Positions 1-6,509 of a DNA stretch of 7,977 nucleotides are shown here, one piece after another (positions within the stretch are counted from its first letter, which is position 1; every line of letters starts with the position of its first letter). The DNA is taken from the NCBI GenBank assembly GCA_902479835.1, contig CABSQC010000043.1:1-7977 (forward strand), read 5' to 3'. The notes under the pieces were generated by a model. The model made no database searches. It saw only the letters and a program-made list of their open reading frames with translations, and had not been told where the DNA came from. This stretch comes from an uncultured Streptococcus sp. GTDB lineage: Bacteria; Bacillota; Bacilli; Lactobacillales; Streptococcaceae. Position numbers and translations under genes: made by a program.

Positions 1-180
1 ATTATCCACAATGCAGAAGGAACCTATAACCATCAAGAAAAAGCGGTTCTGCTGACAGTTATTACGCGTGCAGAGTTTAATGAATTCAAATATATTATGA
101 AAAAAGCTGATCCTCAGGCTTTTATCACTATTTCAGAAAACGTTCATATCATTGGACGCTTTGTGGAAACAGAAGAATAA
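1..180 (+). CDS. YitT/DUF2179-family membrane protein, C-terminal end only
   Basis: This is the last 59 codons of an open frame that enters from the left edge and stops with TAA at 178-180; the start is outside the window. The visible protein begins IIHNAEGTYNHQEKAVLLTV and ends IGRFVETEE. It matches my memory of the C-terminal cytosolic DUF2179 domain of the YitT family, with the features 'G.Y....K.vL..v..R.E', a central 'I...DP.AFI.i' and a closing 'v.G.F'. Family members usually have several N-terminal membrane spans, which cannot be seen here, and their biochemical function is not established. The gene converges on the mal operon and shares its terminator, so it is probably functionally unrelated. 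The family call is recognition from a fragment. That it is the end of a real coding region is well supported by the clean frame and the terminator directly after the stop. Confidence 0.8.
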   Translation: MIHNAEGTYNHQEKAVLLTVITRAEFNEFKYIMKKADPQAFITISENVHIIGRFVETEE

Positions 181-213
181 AAATAAGGTCCCACATTGTG
201 GTGACCTTATTTT
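180..213. terminator. Bidirectional intrinsic terminator between convergent genes
   Basis: An AAAATAAGGTC arm (180-190) pairs with GACCTTATTTT (203-213). Inside it, CCAC (191-194) pairs with GTGG (198-201) around an ATT loop, and one T (202) is bulged. The A-rich left flank and T-rich right flank give a U tract on both strands. It starts at the last base of the plus-strand stop codon and sits 3 bases beyond the pullulanase stop, so it can end both transcripts. This marks the 3' end of the mal operon. Confidence 0.9.
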
Positions 214-215
214 GT

Positions 216-2282
216 TTATTCAGCTTCTCGGAGAAGGAGCCAACTATGGGCGGAAATAGAAAGTTCCTTTCCTTTAGGAATAGGCGTTTGGAGATTTGCA
301 TGAGGATAGGCAAATAGCAGTTGACTATCGCTCGGATGTTGATAGGTCATGTCATGATCACCGATATTAACGAGAATCGCTATTTTTTCACGATTTTTTT
401 CAATCGTGTAGATCAAATGATGATCAGACAACCATTTGACGTCACAGTAATCTCGAATCTCTTGTCCTTTTTTCAAACGAAGGAGAGGTTGCGATTTCCG
501 GTAAGCAATCAATTCTTTAAGAAAAGCAAGTTCTTCTTGGCATTTTGAAAGGGATGTCCAGTCCAATTGGTTGAGACTATCTGGCAAGTTATAGGTGTTG
601 TCTTCGAGCCCTTTTGTGCGGTAACGTTCTTGACCAGCATGGATAAAAGGTACACCTTGGGATAATAATACCAAATGAAGAGCGAGGCGTGAGAGAGCTT
701 TTCGCTCCTCTAGACGAATCTCTTCTTTTTCAAGTTGGAAATAATCAAAAACAGTTGCATTGTCATGGCATTCGACGTACTGAATGGCTTGTTGAGGTTG
801 GATGAAATGAGCAGGCCCTATTTTCCCGACATTTGCTGTTAGGATATTAGAAAAATCATTGGCTGGATATTGACTATCACAACGGTGACCGGCTAAGAGT
901 GTTCTCTTGACCGTATCCCGGAAATTATCACTGAAAAAGCCAAAATCTGGTAATCGTTTTGAGTTGTACTGGTGAGCGAGCTGGTCTTCAGAGAGACCTG
1001 TATCCATCTTCCACCCTTCGCCGTAGAGATAGACGTTAGGATAGATTTCACGGAGCTCCTCTGCAATCTCTGTCATGGTTTGAATGTCTAAGATTCCCAT
1101 CAAGTCAAAGCGAAAACCATCAAAGCCGTAGAGGGAAACCCATTGCTTGAGGGATTGCTTGATATAGTGTCTTACCATGGAGCGTTCACTTGCGACATCA
1201 TTCCCACAGAAGGTTCCATTGGTCCGCTCTCCCTCTGCATTATAGCGGTAGAAATAGCCAGGAACGATTTGTTCAAAAGCGTACTCATCTGCCTGGTAGA
1301 CGTGATTGTAGACTACATCCATGATGACGCTCAGATTGGCTTGATGATAGGTGTCAATGGTGTCTTGGAGCTCTAGGATTCGCGCATAAGGATCGTTAGG
1401 GTCACTCGCATAGCTTCCTTCTGGAACATTGTATTGAACAGGATCATAGCCCCAGTTGTAGGCTTTCCATTGATCCTCTTCATCGACACTACCGAAATCG
1501 TAAACTGGAAGTAACTGTACATGGGTAATGCCAAGTTTTTGAAGATAATCAAATCCAAGGATCTGACCATTGAGTTGAGGCGATTCTGTCAACCCTTTAA
1601 ACTTACCAGGGTGTTTAAAGTCGGCCTCTTTTTGGACGGAGAAGTCCCGAACGCTCATCTCATAGATGAGCGCTTCTGTCGGGTCGAGTTGACGAGCAGC
1701 ACGTGTGATAGGACGTGTGATCTTCTTGCGGTCGACGACTAAGCTATCTCCAGAGTTTGCTAAAGAGGATAGAGCATAGGGATCGTGGATCCGACGTTCT
1801 AGGCCATTGACACGGAACTCATAGTGGTAGGCAGCTCCTTCCCAGTCCCCTTTAAGCAAAAGTTCCCAGACTCCATTTTCTGTACGATGCATTGGATAGA
1901 CCTGATCTTCGATATGGAGGGTCACATCTTGCGAAATGGGTGCCCAGAATTTAAATTGCGTCTGATTTGGTGTGTAAAAACTTCCTAAATCTTCTCCACT
2001 ATAGGTGAAGGTTTGATCGAAAATGGGTTTGCGAACGATGTTTCGATAGTGGAGTATAGAAGAATTTCCAGTAGCATCGTAGATGGTGTACTCTTCTCCG
2101 AGTTCAAGTGGAATAGGGCTTAAGAAATAGTCTCCTGTGTCAGTCGCTGCACTTGACGTTTTGACAGGGATTAAGGCAAGATGACCTTGGTTCGTTTTTA
2201 AATAAAAAGGAAGGATATGCTCCTCTCCCTTTTGGATACGAATGAGGTCTTGGTCATCTAAATAAGCAGTAAATGTAGACAT
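216..2282 (-). CDS. pulA: Type I pullulanase (GH13 debranching enzyme), cytoplasmic
   Basis: This 688-residue enzyme hydrolyses alpha-1,6 branch linkages in pullulan, branched maltodextrins and glycogen-like limit dextrins. The type I pullulanase signature YNWGYDP is at residues 275-281. GH13 motifs follow in order: DVVYNH at 322-327, GFRFD with nucleophile D393, YGEGW with acid/base E422, and ECHDN with the transition-state-stabilising D507. A CBM48-like domain occupies about 95-170, after an extra N-terminal domain (about 1-90). There is no signal peptide and no LPXTG anchor, so the enzyme is cytoplasmic, unlike the large cell-wall pullulanases of streptococci. The start is set by AGGAG (2288-2292 on the complement), five bases before ATG. 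That ribosome binding site overlaps the malR stop codon, and only 8 bases separate the genes, so this is the last gene of the operon and is probably translationally coupled to malR. All key catalytic residues are present and the length is normal for intracellular type I enzymes. Confidence 0.95.
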   Translation of the reverse strand: MSTFTAYLDDQDLIRIQKGEEHILPFYLKTNQGHLALIPVKTSSAATDTGDYFLSPIPLELGEEYTIYDATGNSSILHYRNIVRKPIFDQTFTYSGEDLGSFYTPNQTQFKFWAPISQDVTLHIEDQVYPMHRTENGVWELLLKGDWEGAAYHYEFRVNGLERRIHDPYALSSLANSGDSLVVDRKKITRPITRAARQLDPTEALIYEMSVRDFSVQKEADFKHPGKFKGLTESPQLNGQILGFDYLQKLGITHVQLLPVYDFGSVDEEDQWKAYNWGYDPVQYNVPEGSYASDPNDPYARILELQDTIDTYHQANLSVIMDVVYNHVYQADEYAFEQIVPGYFYRYNAEGERTNGTFCGNDVASERSMVRHYIKQSLKQWVSLYGFDGFRFDLMGILDIQTMTEIAEELREIYPNVYLYGEGWKMDTGLSEDQLAHQYNSKRLPDFGFFSDNFRDTVKRTLLAGHRCDSQYPANDFSNILTANVGKIGPAHFIQPQQAIQYVECHDNATVFDYFQLEKEEIRLEERKALSRLALHLVLLSQGVPFIHAGQERYRTKGLEDNTYNLPDSLNQLDWTSLSKCQEELAFLKELIAYRKSQPLLRLKKGQEIRDYCDVKWLSDHHLIYTIEKNREKIAILVNIGDHDMTYQHPSDSQLLFAYPHANLQTPIPKGKELSISAHSWLLLREAE

Positions 2283-2287
2283 AAAGA

Positions 2288-2293
2288 CTCCTA
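2288..2293 (-). promoter_or_regulatory. Pullulanase ribosome binding site overlapping malR stop
   Basis: On the minus strand the malR stop TAG (2293-2291) runs directly into the Shine-Dalgarno, forming TAGGAG. The pullulanase ATG begins five bases beyond it, at 2282. Ribosomes finishing malR are therefore positioned on the next initiation site, which supports translational coupling and one shared mRNA. Confidence 0.8.
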
Positions 2294-3274
2294 AAGTTTC
2301 GTAATGGTATGGTCAATCAATTGACGGTAGCAAACAGTTTTTCCTTCTTTGTGATCTTTGATGATTTGAAGGATGGTCCGGACAGATTCACGCCCGAGTT
2401 CCACCGCATTGATGTCAATATAGGCTTCAATATCGAGTCGTGGCTTGATCGAATCAAAGGAAATAATCGGGATTGTCAGCTGGTTTTCTAATAGGTATTG
2501 GCGCACCCCTTCAGCTACGAGAATATCGGTCGTCATAATCGCATCTAGTTCTGTTAACGGTAGACTCTCCATCATTTGATAAGAATTATCTTCTAACATA
2601 AACCCAAATGAAAAATGAACGAGTTTTTCATCGAGAGGAATCCCTGCTTTTTGGAGGGCTTCTTTATAACCTTCGTAGCGGTCTTGAGACACAAACAGCT
2701 CTTTGTTTCCCCCGATAAAAGCAATTTTTCGGTAGTTTTGTTGAATGAAATAATCCGTCGCATCAAATGCAGCCTTGATATTATCATTATCCACTAGCGA
2801 TACAAAAGGTGAAGCTGCCTTTCCGAGAATGAGGAAGGGGAACTTGTCTTTGATCGCAAATTCAACGAGGGGATCATTCGGGTTGGAATAAAGGAAAATC
2901 AAACCATCTACACGATTTCCGTAGATGAGTTGTTTGAGGTTGTCGAGCCGCCGTTCTTCATTTTGCCCCGTACAGATTTGGATGGCATAATCATTGTCTG
3001 ACGCGATCTGGGTAATCCCTCTTAAAACAGTTGGGAAGAAAGGATTCTGGTAGAAGACGTCACTGTCGATTGGTAGGACCAAAGCAATGACTTGACTAGA
3101 TTGGCTGACAAGGCTGCGAGCATTAAGATTGGGATGGTAGTCCAATTCGACCATGGCCTCACGGACACGTTTTTTTGTTTCATCACTAATCGTGGATTTG
3201 TTTTGGATGACGCGCGTGACAGTTGAAGGCGCGACGCCAGCGAGTTTCGCCACATCTTTGATGGTAACACGCAT
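2291..3274 (-). CDS. malR: MalR, LacI/GalR-family maltodextrin regulon repressor
   Basis: This 327-residue protein has the standard LacI/GalR layout. The N-terminal helix-turn-helix is at residues 3-24 (TIKDVAKLAGVAPSTVTRVI). A hinge helix, NLNARSLVS, is at 49-57, with L55 in the position that usually intercalates in the operator minor groove. A periplasmic-binding-like ligand core runs from about 60 to 327. The RYEGY segment (199-203) and SFDS (272-275) correspond to conserved sugar-contact regions of the family. In streptococci the orthologue represses the malX promoter and the divergent malMP promoter and is relieved by maltose or maltodextrin; applying that here is inference from family and context. 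The start follows a strong AGGAGGT (3281-3287 on the complement) six bases before ATG. That site contains the malA stop, leaving an 11-base gap. Being downstream of the promoter it should control, it may be autoregulated through read-through. Thr20 stands where Ser is more usual (TVSRV). Confidence 0.93.
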   Translation of the reverse strand: MRVTIKDVAKLAGVAPSTVTRVIQNKSTISDETKKRVREAMVELDYHPNLNARSLVSQSSQVIALVLPIDSDVFYQNPFFPTVLRGITQIASDNDYAIQICTGQNEERRLDNLKQLIYGNRVDGLIFLYSNPNDPLVEFAIKDKFPFLILGKAASPFVSLVDNDNIKAAFDATDYFIQQNYRKIAFIGGNKELFVSQDRYEGYKEALQKAGIPLDEKLVHFSFGFMLEDNSYQMMESLPLTELDAIMTTDILVAEGVRQYLLENQLTIPIISFDSIKPRLDIEAYIDINAVELGRESVRTILQIIKDHKEGKTVCYRQLIDHTITKL

Positions 3275-3280
3275 GAGAAA

Positions 3281-3288
3281 ACCTCCTA
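3281..3288 (-). promoter_or_regulatory. malR ribosome binding site overlapping malA stop
   Basis: The malA TAG stop (3288-3286) is the first part of TAGGAGGT, a near-perfect Shine-Dalgarno for malR, followed after six bases by the malR ATG. The layout matches the malR/pullulanase junction, so both downstream genes are set up for coupled translation. Confidence 0.85.
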
Positions 3289-4098
3289 GCGGTGATAGTC
3301 TGGATCACGGAAGTGGGTCTTATAAAATACCATAGCAAGATAGAGTACAAATAAGACATTTTGGATCATGATCGTCGTAGTAAATACTTGATGGAATAGT
3401 AAACTGATGAAGACACTCAGTAAAATAGGGAGTCCCAAGCAATTCAGAATACAATTGAAACATTCCTTGAAAGTTTGTAGTGAAAAGAGTCGAGATTTTC
3501 GTGTCAAGTAGAGGAAGAAAGATGCCCCTACGATGAGAATCAAATAATTGACTGTCGATAAGAAGCCAGAGAAAATCACGAGAAAGAGACTGACAGGGAG
3601 TCGATTGTCGCGAAACCAATCGCTAGAGATAGCTTGAGTGAAGCTTTTTTTATCCCGAAGGCTCTCTTGATTAATAGCCTGGTATGAGACTGTAGCGAGT
3701 TCTTTATTCTCTTTTGAGATAATCAATTGTTTGCGATCAAAATGGAGTGTTAACTCCTTGCCTTCACTAGCCTTTGCCTCTTGGCCTAAGATAACCTGTC
3801 CTTTTGAAGTCTTGTGTACAGGGTTAGTCCCTGTATAGGTGAGCTCTTGGTCTTTGATCACGACGTGTTCTTGGATATCTTTCATAACGTCTGTTGATAA
3901 AGGATCAAACACATCGCTGACAAAGGTTGTCAAAGGATAGGTTTTGAGTTGAGCATTTTGCAGAGCCACAGGTAATAGTGTGATAGAGATTAGAAAGAAA
4001 GAAGTAAAAATCATTTGGAACCAGCTCAGTTTTTTGCGGTTTGCAAAAGAAGAGCGGAAATTGAAGATACTTGCGAAATAATTAAAAGGATAGGGCAT
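3286..4098 (-). CDS. malA: MalA, DUF1189-type membrane protein of maltodextrin operons
   Basis: This 270-residue integral membrane protein resembles streptococcal MalA, annotated as 'maltodextrin utilization protein' and, as I recall, assigned to DUF1189. Its biochemical activity is unknown. A short basic, aromatic N-terminus (residues 1-26) is followed by one membrane span (about 27-46). Next comes a hydrophilic domain of about 120 residues (47-165), probably extracytoplasmic and rich in Lys, Glu and beta-type segments. Three or so further hydrophobic segments follow at about 167-198, 215-236 and 241-259, and the tail is short and charged. There is no ATP-binding, transport-permease EAA or enzyme motif. 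AAAGG lies six bases upstream of the ATG. The gene lies between the permease malD (144-base spacer) and malR (11-base gap), and this linkage is the main hint that it assists or senses maltodextrin uptake. The family call is good; any molecular role would be a guess. Confidence 0.85.
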   Translation of the reverse strand: MPYPFNYFASIFNFRSSFANRKKLSWFQMIFTSFFLISITLLPVALQNAQLKTYPLTTFVSDVFDPLSTDVMKDIQEHVVIKDQELTYTGTNPVHKTSKGQVILGQEAKASEGKELTLHFDRKQLIISKENKELATVSYQAINQESLRDKKSFTQAISSDWFRDNRLPVSLFLVIFSGFLSTVNYLILIVGASFFLYLTRKSRLFSLQTFKECFNCILNCLGLPILLSVFISLLFHQVFTTTIMIQNVLFVLYLAMVFYKTHFRDPDYHR

Positions 4099-4130
4099 AA
4101 GATGACCTTTCTAAATATAAGAGTATCAGA

Positions 4131-4156
4131 AATGCAAAGAGAAATCTCTTTGCATT
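4131..4156 (-). other. Perfect 12-bp hairpin upstream of malA
   Basis: AATGCAAAGAGA (4131-4142) is exactly complementary to TCTCTTTGCATT (4145-4156), leaving a two-base centre, so the real loop is probably four bases. In the operon mRNA it lies about 20 bases before the malA ribosome binding site. The minus-strand sequence beyond it (TCTGATACTC) has no good U tract, so it is more likely a partial terminator, an RNA-processing site or a stability element than a full terminator. Confidence 0.6.
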
Positions 4157-4173
4157 GATTTTATTCTTAACGA

Positions 4174-4203
4174 AGGGTAGTAAAGCATCCACCATACTAC
4201 CCT
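4174..4203 (-). other. 9-bp hairpin downstream of malD
   Basis: AGGGTAGTA (4174-4182) pairs exactly with TACTACCCT (4195-4203) around a 12-base loop. It begins 39 bases after the malD stop in the mRNA and is followed 17 bases later by the second hairpin at 4131-4156. The minus-strand sequence just after it (TCGTTAAG) is not a U tract. It probably protects the 3' end of a malXCD message or attenuates read-through into malA. No convincing promoter was found in this 144-base spacer. Confidence 0.5.
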
Positions 4204-4242
4204 CAACTTAAAAATAAAATGTGCTTGAAATAAGATTCTATT

Positions 4243-5085
4243 TTATCCTTTATCCCCACCAGCTGTCAAGCCTGAAACAAAGTTCTTTTGTAGGAAGAAG
4301 AATAAGATACAGATTGGAACCGCGATCAAAATAGCACCGGCTGCAAAGAAGGCGATTTTTTGATTTTTTTGGTCACTGATAAAGGTTTGAAGACCAACGG
4401 CTACCGTATAGTTCACTTCGTCACGAAGCAAGAATTTAGACAAGATATAGTCTCCGAAAGGTCCCATGAAAGCCCAGAGTGCTTGAACGGCAATCATTGG
4501 ACGAACAAGAGGAAGGACGATTTGCCAGAAGCGACGGAAGTGTCCAGCTCCATCCAATTTCGCAGATTCATCGAGGGAAATTGGAACAGTATCGAAGTAT
4601 CCCTTCATCAACCAGGCATTCATTGGAATACCACCACCAACATAAAGGAAGATCAAGAACCAAGGTTGGTTCAAGGCATTCAGCATCAAAGCCATAACGA
4701 AGAAGGCTGTGAGGGCTGCCATGGTTGGGACCATTTGAATAATCAAGAAGAAGACCAAACTTTGTTTACGCGCCAAGAAATTGTAACGGCTGTATGCGTA
4801 ACCTGCAAAGGTAACTATACTTGTTTGTACAATCATGGTGATAATGGCGATAACCAAGGTGTTCATATACCAAGTGCCATAATGAGTTTCAGAGAAAAGT
4901 TTTGAGAAGTTATCAAAACTAAGATTGCCACTAAAATCAAGTGTAAAGGCACTGACATTCCCTGATTTGAAGGCTGATAGAACCGTAATCAACAATGGAT
5001 AAATGATAACGATTGAAAGAACCACCATGTACAGGTAAGTCAAGAAATGATTGAGGCGGCGTTTAAATTGAACTGAATTTTTCAT
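4243..5085 (-). CDS. malD: MalD, maltodextrin ABC transporter permease (MalG type)
   Basis: This 280-residue inner permease subunit of a carbohydrate ABC importer works with MalC to carry maltodextrins delivered by MalX across the membrane. About six membrane spans are visible, near 18-39, 75-97, 109-130, 143-163, 195-215 and 247-266. The cytoplasmic EAA loop that contacts the ATPase is at 173-192, beginning ESAKLDGAG and ending IVLP. The C-terminus [10 protein letters not shown] is typical of MalG proteins, which end in a short tail reaching the ATPase. The frame is open upstream to an ATG at 5130, but that start lies inside malC and has no ribosome binding site. The ATG at 5085 is preceded by GGAGG (5095-5099 on the complement) at 9 bases and gives the usual family length. 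The malC stop and this ATG form TAAAATG, a one-base gap, so translation is coupled to malC. Confidence 0.94.
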   Translation of the reverse strand: MKNSVQFKRRLNHFLTYLYMVVLSIVIIYPLLITVLSAFKSGNVSAFTLDFSGNLSFDNFSKLFSETHYGTWYMNTLVIAIITMIVQTSIVTFAGYAYSRYNFLARKQSLVFFLIIQMVPTMAALTAFFVMALMLNALNQPWFLIFLYVGGGIPMNAWLMKGYFDTVPISLDESAKLDGAGHFRRFWQIVLPLVRPMIAVQALWAFMGPFGDYILSKFLLRDEVNYTVAVGLQTFISDQKNQKIAFFAAGAILIAVPICILFFFLQKNFVSGLTAGGDKG

Positions 5086-5086
5086 T

Positions 5087-6382
5087 TTATACATCCTCCA
5101 TATCAAATGCATGTAGTTTCTTGAAGGCAACCATAGAGATTGAGATCACAATCACAGAGATAATCAAGGTTACCGCTGCAGCCATTGAATATTGAGGAGA
5201 AGAATTGGTTGTCAACTTGTAGATCCATGAGATCAAGATATCTGTAGATCCGGCGTTTCCTCCGACAGAACCAGGTCCCCCATCGTTAAACAAGTAAATG
5301 ATGGAGAAGTTATTAAAGTTGAAAGTGTATTGACTGATCAAAGTTGGAGCTGCAACAGCCATAATCATTGGGAAAGTGATGCTGCGGAATTTTTGCCAAC
5401 CGTTGGCACCATCAATATAAGCAGCTTCGTAAAGATCGTTTGGAATAGATTGAAGAATCCCTAAAGTCAAGACGTAGATGTAAGGGAAGCCGAGCCAACC
5501 TTGCATCATAATCAAAGCAATTTTTGTCCAGGTAGGATCTGTTTTCCAAGGAATCAAAACGCCATCTAAGAATGGGAAGATCTTCGCAAACAATGGGATA
5601 ACTTGTGCATTGATAGCACCGACACTATCGTTAAACATATTTGAGAAAGTTAGGATAGTGATGAAGGCTGGAACAGCCCAAGGAAGCAAGAAGATAACCC
5701 CAAAGATTCGTTTTCCTTTTACGAATGGTTGGTTTGCAACAATAGCGGTCAAGATACCGAGTACGATTTGAAGAGTAGAAGCTGCGAGGGCCCAAATCAA
5801 GGTCCAGCCAAGAACCGATGTAAAGGCTGAGCGGAAGGTACTCAAGGTCCACATATTAGTGAAGTTTTGGAACCCGATCCAATCAAGCAAGGTTGTTGGA
5901 GCGGTATGTTTGAAGTCGTAGTTGGTAAAGGCGATCATCAAAGTTACTAAAACTGGGAAGATAATCGCAAATGTCATAGCAATGTATGAAGGGATGATCA
6001 ATAAATATGGGAAGCCATTTTCATAGATGGCTTGAACCATTTCTTTTCCAGTTTTTGGAACAGCAATGCCATTGTTGATACGTTTTGCAACGGTTCCAGC
6101 ATCCTTAATATTTAAGGCATAAAATAGGAAGTAAACAATGGTAATGATCAAGTGGAAGGCACCACGAATCAAGATAAAGAGAGAATTATCTTGTCCACGG
6201 ACGGTTCCAAGTGTAACCAATTTCGCTAATTCTCCAGCTCCAATTCCTAGGAAATAGGCGAGAAAGAGAATGGTTACGGCAAGAAAAATATAGCCTTTGG
6301 TTTTTTGTTTGTTATAAATTTGCCCAAGACCCGGGATCAAAGAGAGCCACATAGCCTTTTTAGGGTTTTGTTCTGTAGTCAT
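5087..6382 (-). CDS. malC: MalC, maltodextrin ABC transporter permease (MalF type)
   Basis: This 431-residue permease pairs with MalD to form the membrane channel of the maltodextrin importer. The EAA loop that docks the ATPase is at 319-339, beginning [10 protein letters not shown] and ending ITFPM. Membrane spans are seen near 32-47, 69-91, 128-152, 188-215, 226-247, 286-310, 340-360 and 400-420, more than a minimal six-span permease. The extra part is the N-terminus (about 1-120). It carries a [14 protein letters not shown] segment (17-30) followed by a hydrophobic stretch, resembling TM2-domain proteins. E. coli MalF also has an extra N-terminal span, though with a different loop. AAGGAG (6389-6394 on the complement) lies six bases before ATG. 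The gene follows malX after a 127-base spacer with a strong hairpin, and its stop is one base from the malD ATG. No ATPase gene is linked, so energy probably comes from an unlinked MsmK-type protein; this is inference. Confidence 0.94.
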   Translation of the reverse strand: MTTEQNPKKAMWLSLIPGLGQIYNKQKTKGYIFLAVTILFLAYFLGIGAGELAKLVTLGTVRGQDNSLFILIRGAFHLIITIVYFLFYALNIKDAGTVAKRINNGIAVPKTGKEMVQAIYENGFPYLLIIPSYIAMTFAIIFPVLVTLMIAFTNYDFKHTAPTTLLDWIGFQNFTNMWTLSTFRSAFTSVLGWTLIWALAASTLQIVLGILTAIVANQPFVKGKRIFGVIFLLPWAVPAFITILTFSNMFNDSVGAINAQVIPLFAKIFPFLDGVLIPWKTDPTWTKIALIMMQGWLGFPYIYVLTLGILQSIPNDLYEAAYIDGANGWQKFRSITFPMIMAVAAPTLISQYTFNFNNFSIIYLFNDGGPGSVGGNAGSTDILISWIYKLTTNSSPQYSMAAAVTLIISVIVISISMVAFKKLHAFDMEDV

Positions 6383-6402
6383 TCAAATCTCCTTATAATG
6401 TC

Positions 6403-6418
6403 CTTGCTAGAGAGCAAG
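6403..6418 (-). other. Small hairpin just upstream of malC ribosome binding site
   Basis: CTTGCT (6403-6408) pairs with AGCAAG (6413-6418) around a four-base loop, and G-U and A-U pairs can lengthen the stem in RNA. In the mRNA it ends about eight bases before the malC Shine-Dalgarno, so it could mark a processed 5' end or affect initiation. The stem is short and may be chance. Confidence 0.35.
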
Positions 6419-6458
6419 AAGACAAGTCAGACAGTAAGTTGTGCTTGAAAATTGAACA

Positions 6459-6490
6459 TAAGAGGTTGGGACCTTGTCTCCAACCTCTTA
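6459..6490 (-). terminator. malX-malC intercistronic hairpin, probable partial terminator
   Basis: TAAGAGGTTGG (6459-6469) is exactly complementary to CCAACCTCTTA (6480-6490), an 11-bp stem with a 10-base loop that a G-U pair can shorten. It starts 19 bases after the malX stop. The following minus-strand sequence, TGTTCAATTTTC, is only loosely U-rich, so some transcripts would stop or be trimmed here while others continue into malC and malD. A hairpin in this place is a common way for ABC operons to make more binding protein than permease, as between malE and malF in E. coli. Confidence 0.65.
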
Positions 6491-6509
6491 CTCACACCTA
6501 AAAACTGTC

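Noticed and set aside
4099..4242. Separate promoter for malA-malR
   Set aside because: Candidate -10 boxes (TAAAAT, TATATT) have no acceptable -35 at 16-18 bases.
4360..4905. 181-codon plus-strand open frame inside malD
   Set aside because: It is antisense to a clear permease gene, has no recognisable protein family, and its composition reads as the mirror of malD codons.
5086..5130. Longer malD start at 5130, adding 15 residues
   Set aside because: It lies inside malC and lacks a ribosome binding site. The ATG at 5085 has GGAGG upstream and gives the normal 280-residue length. The ATG at 5094 directly abuts the GGAGG and is too close.
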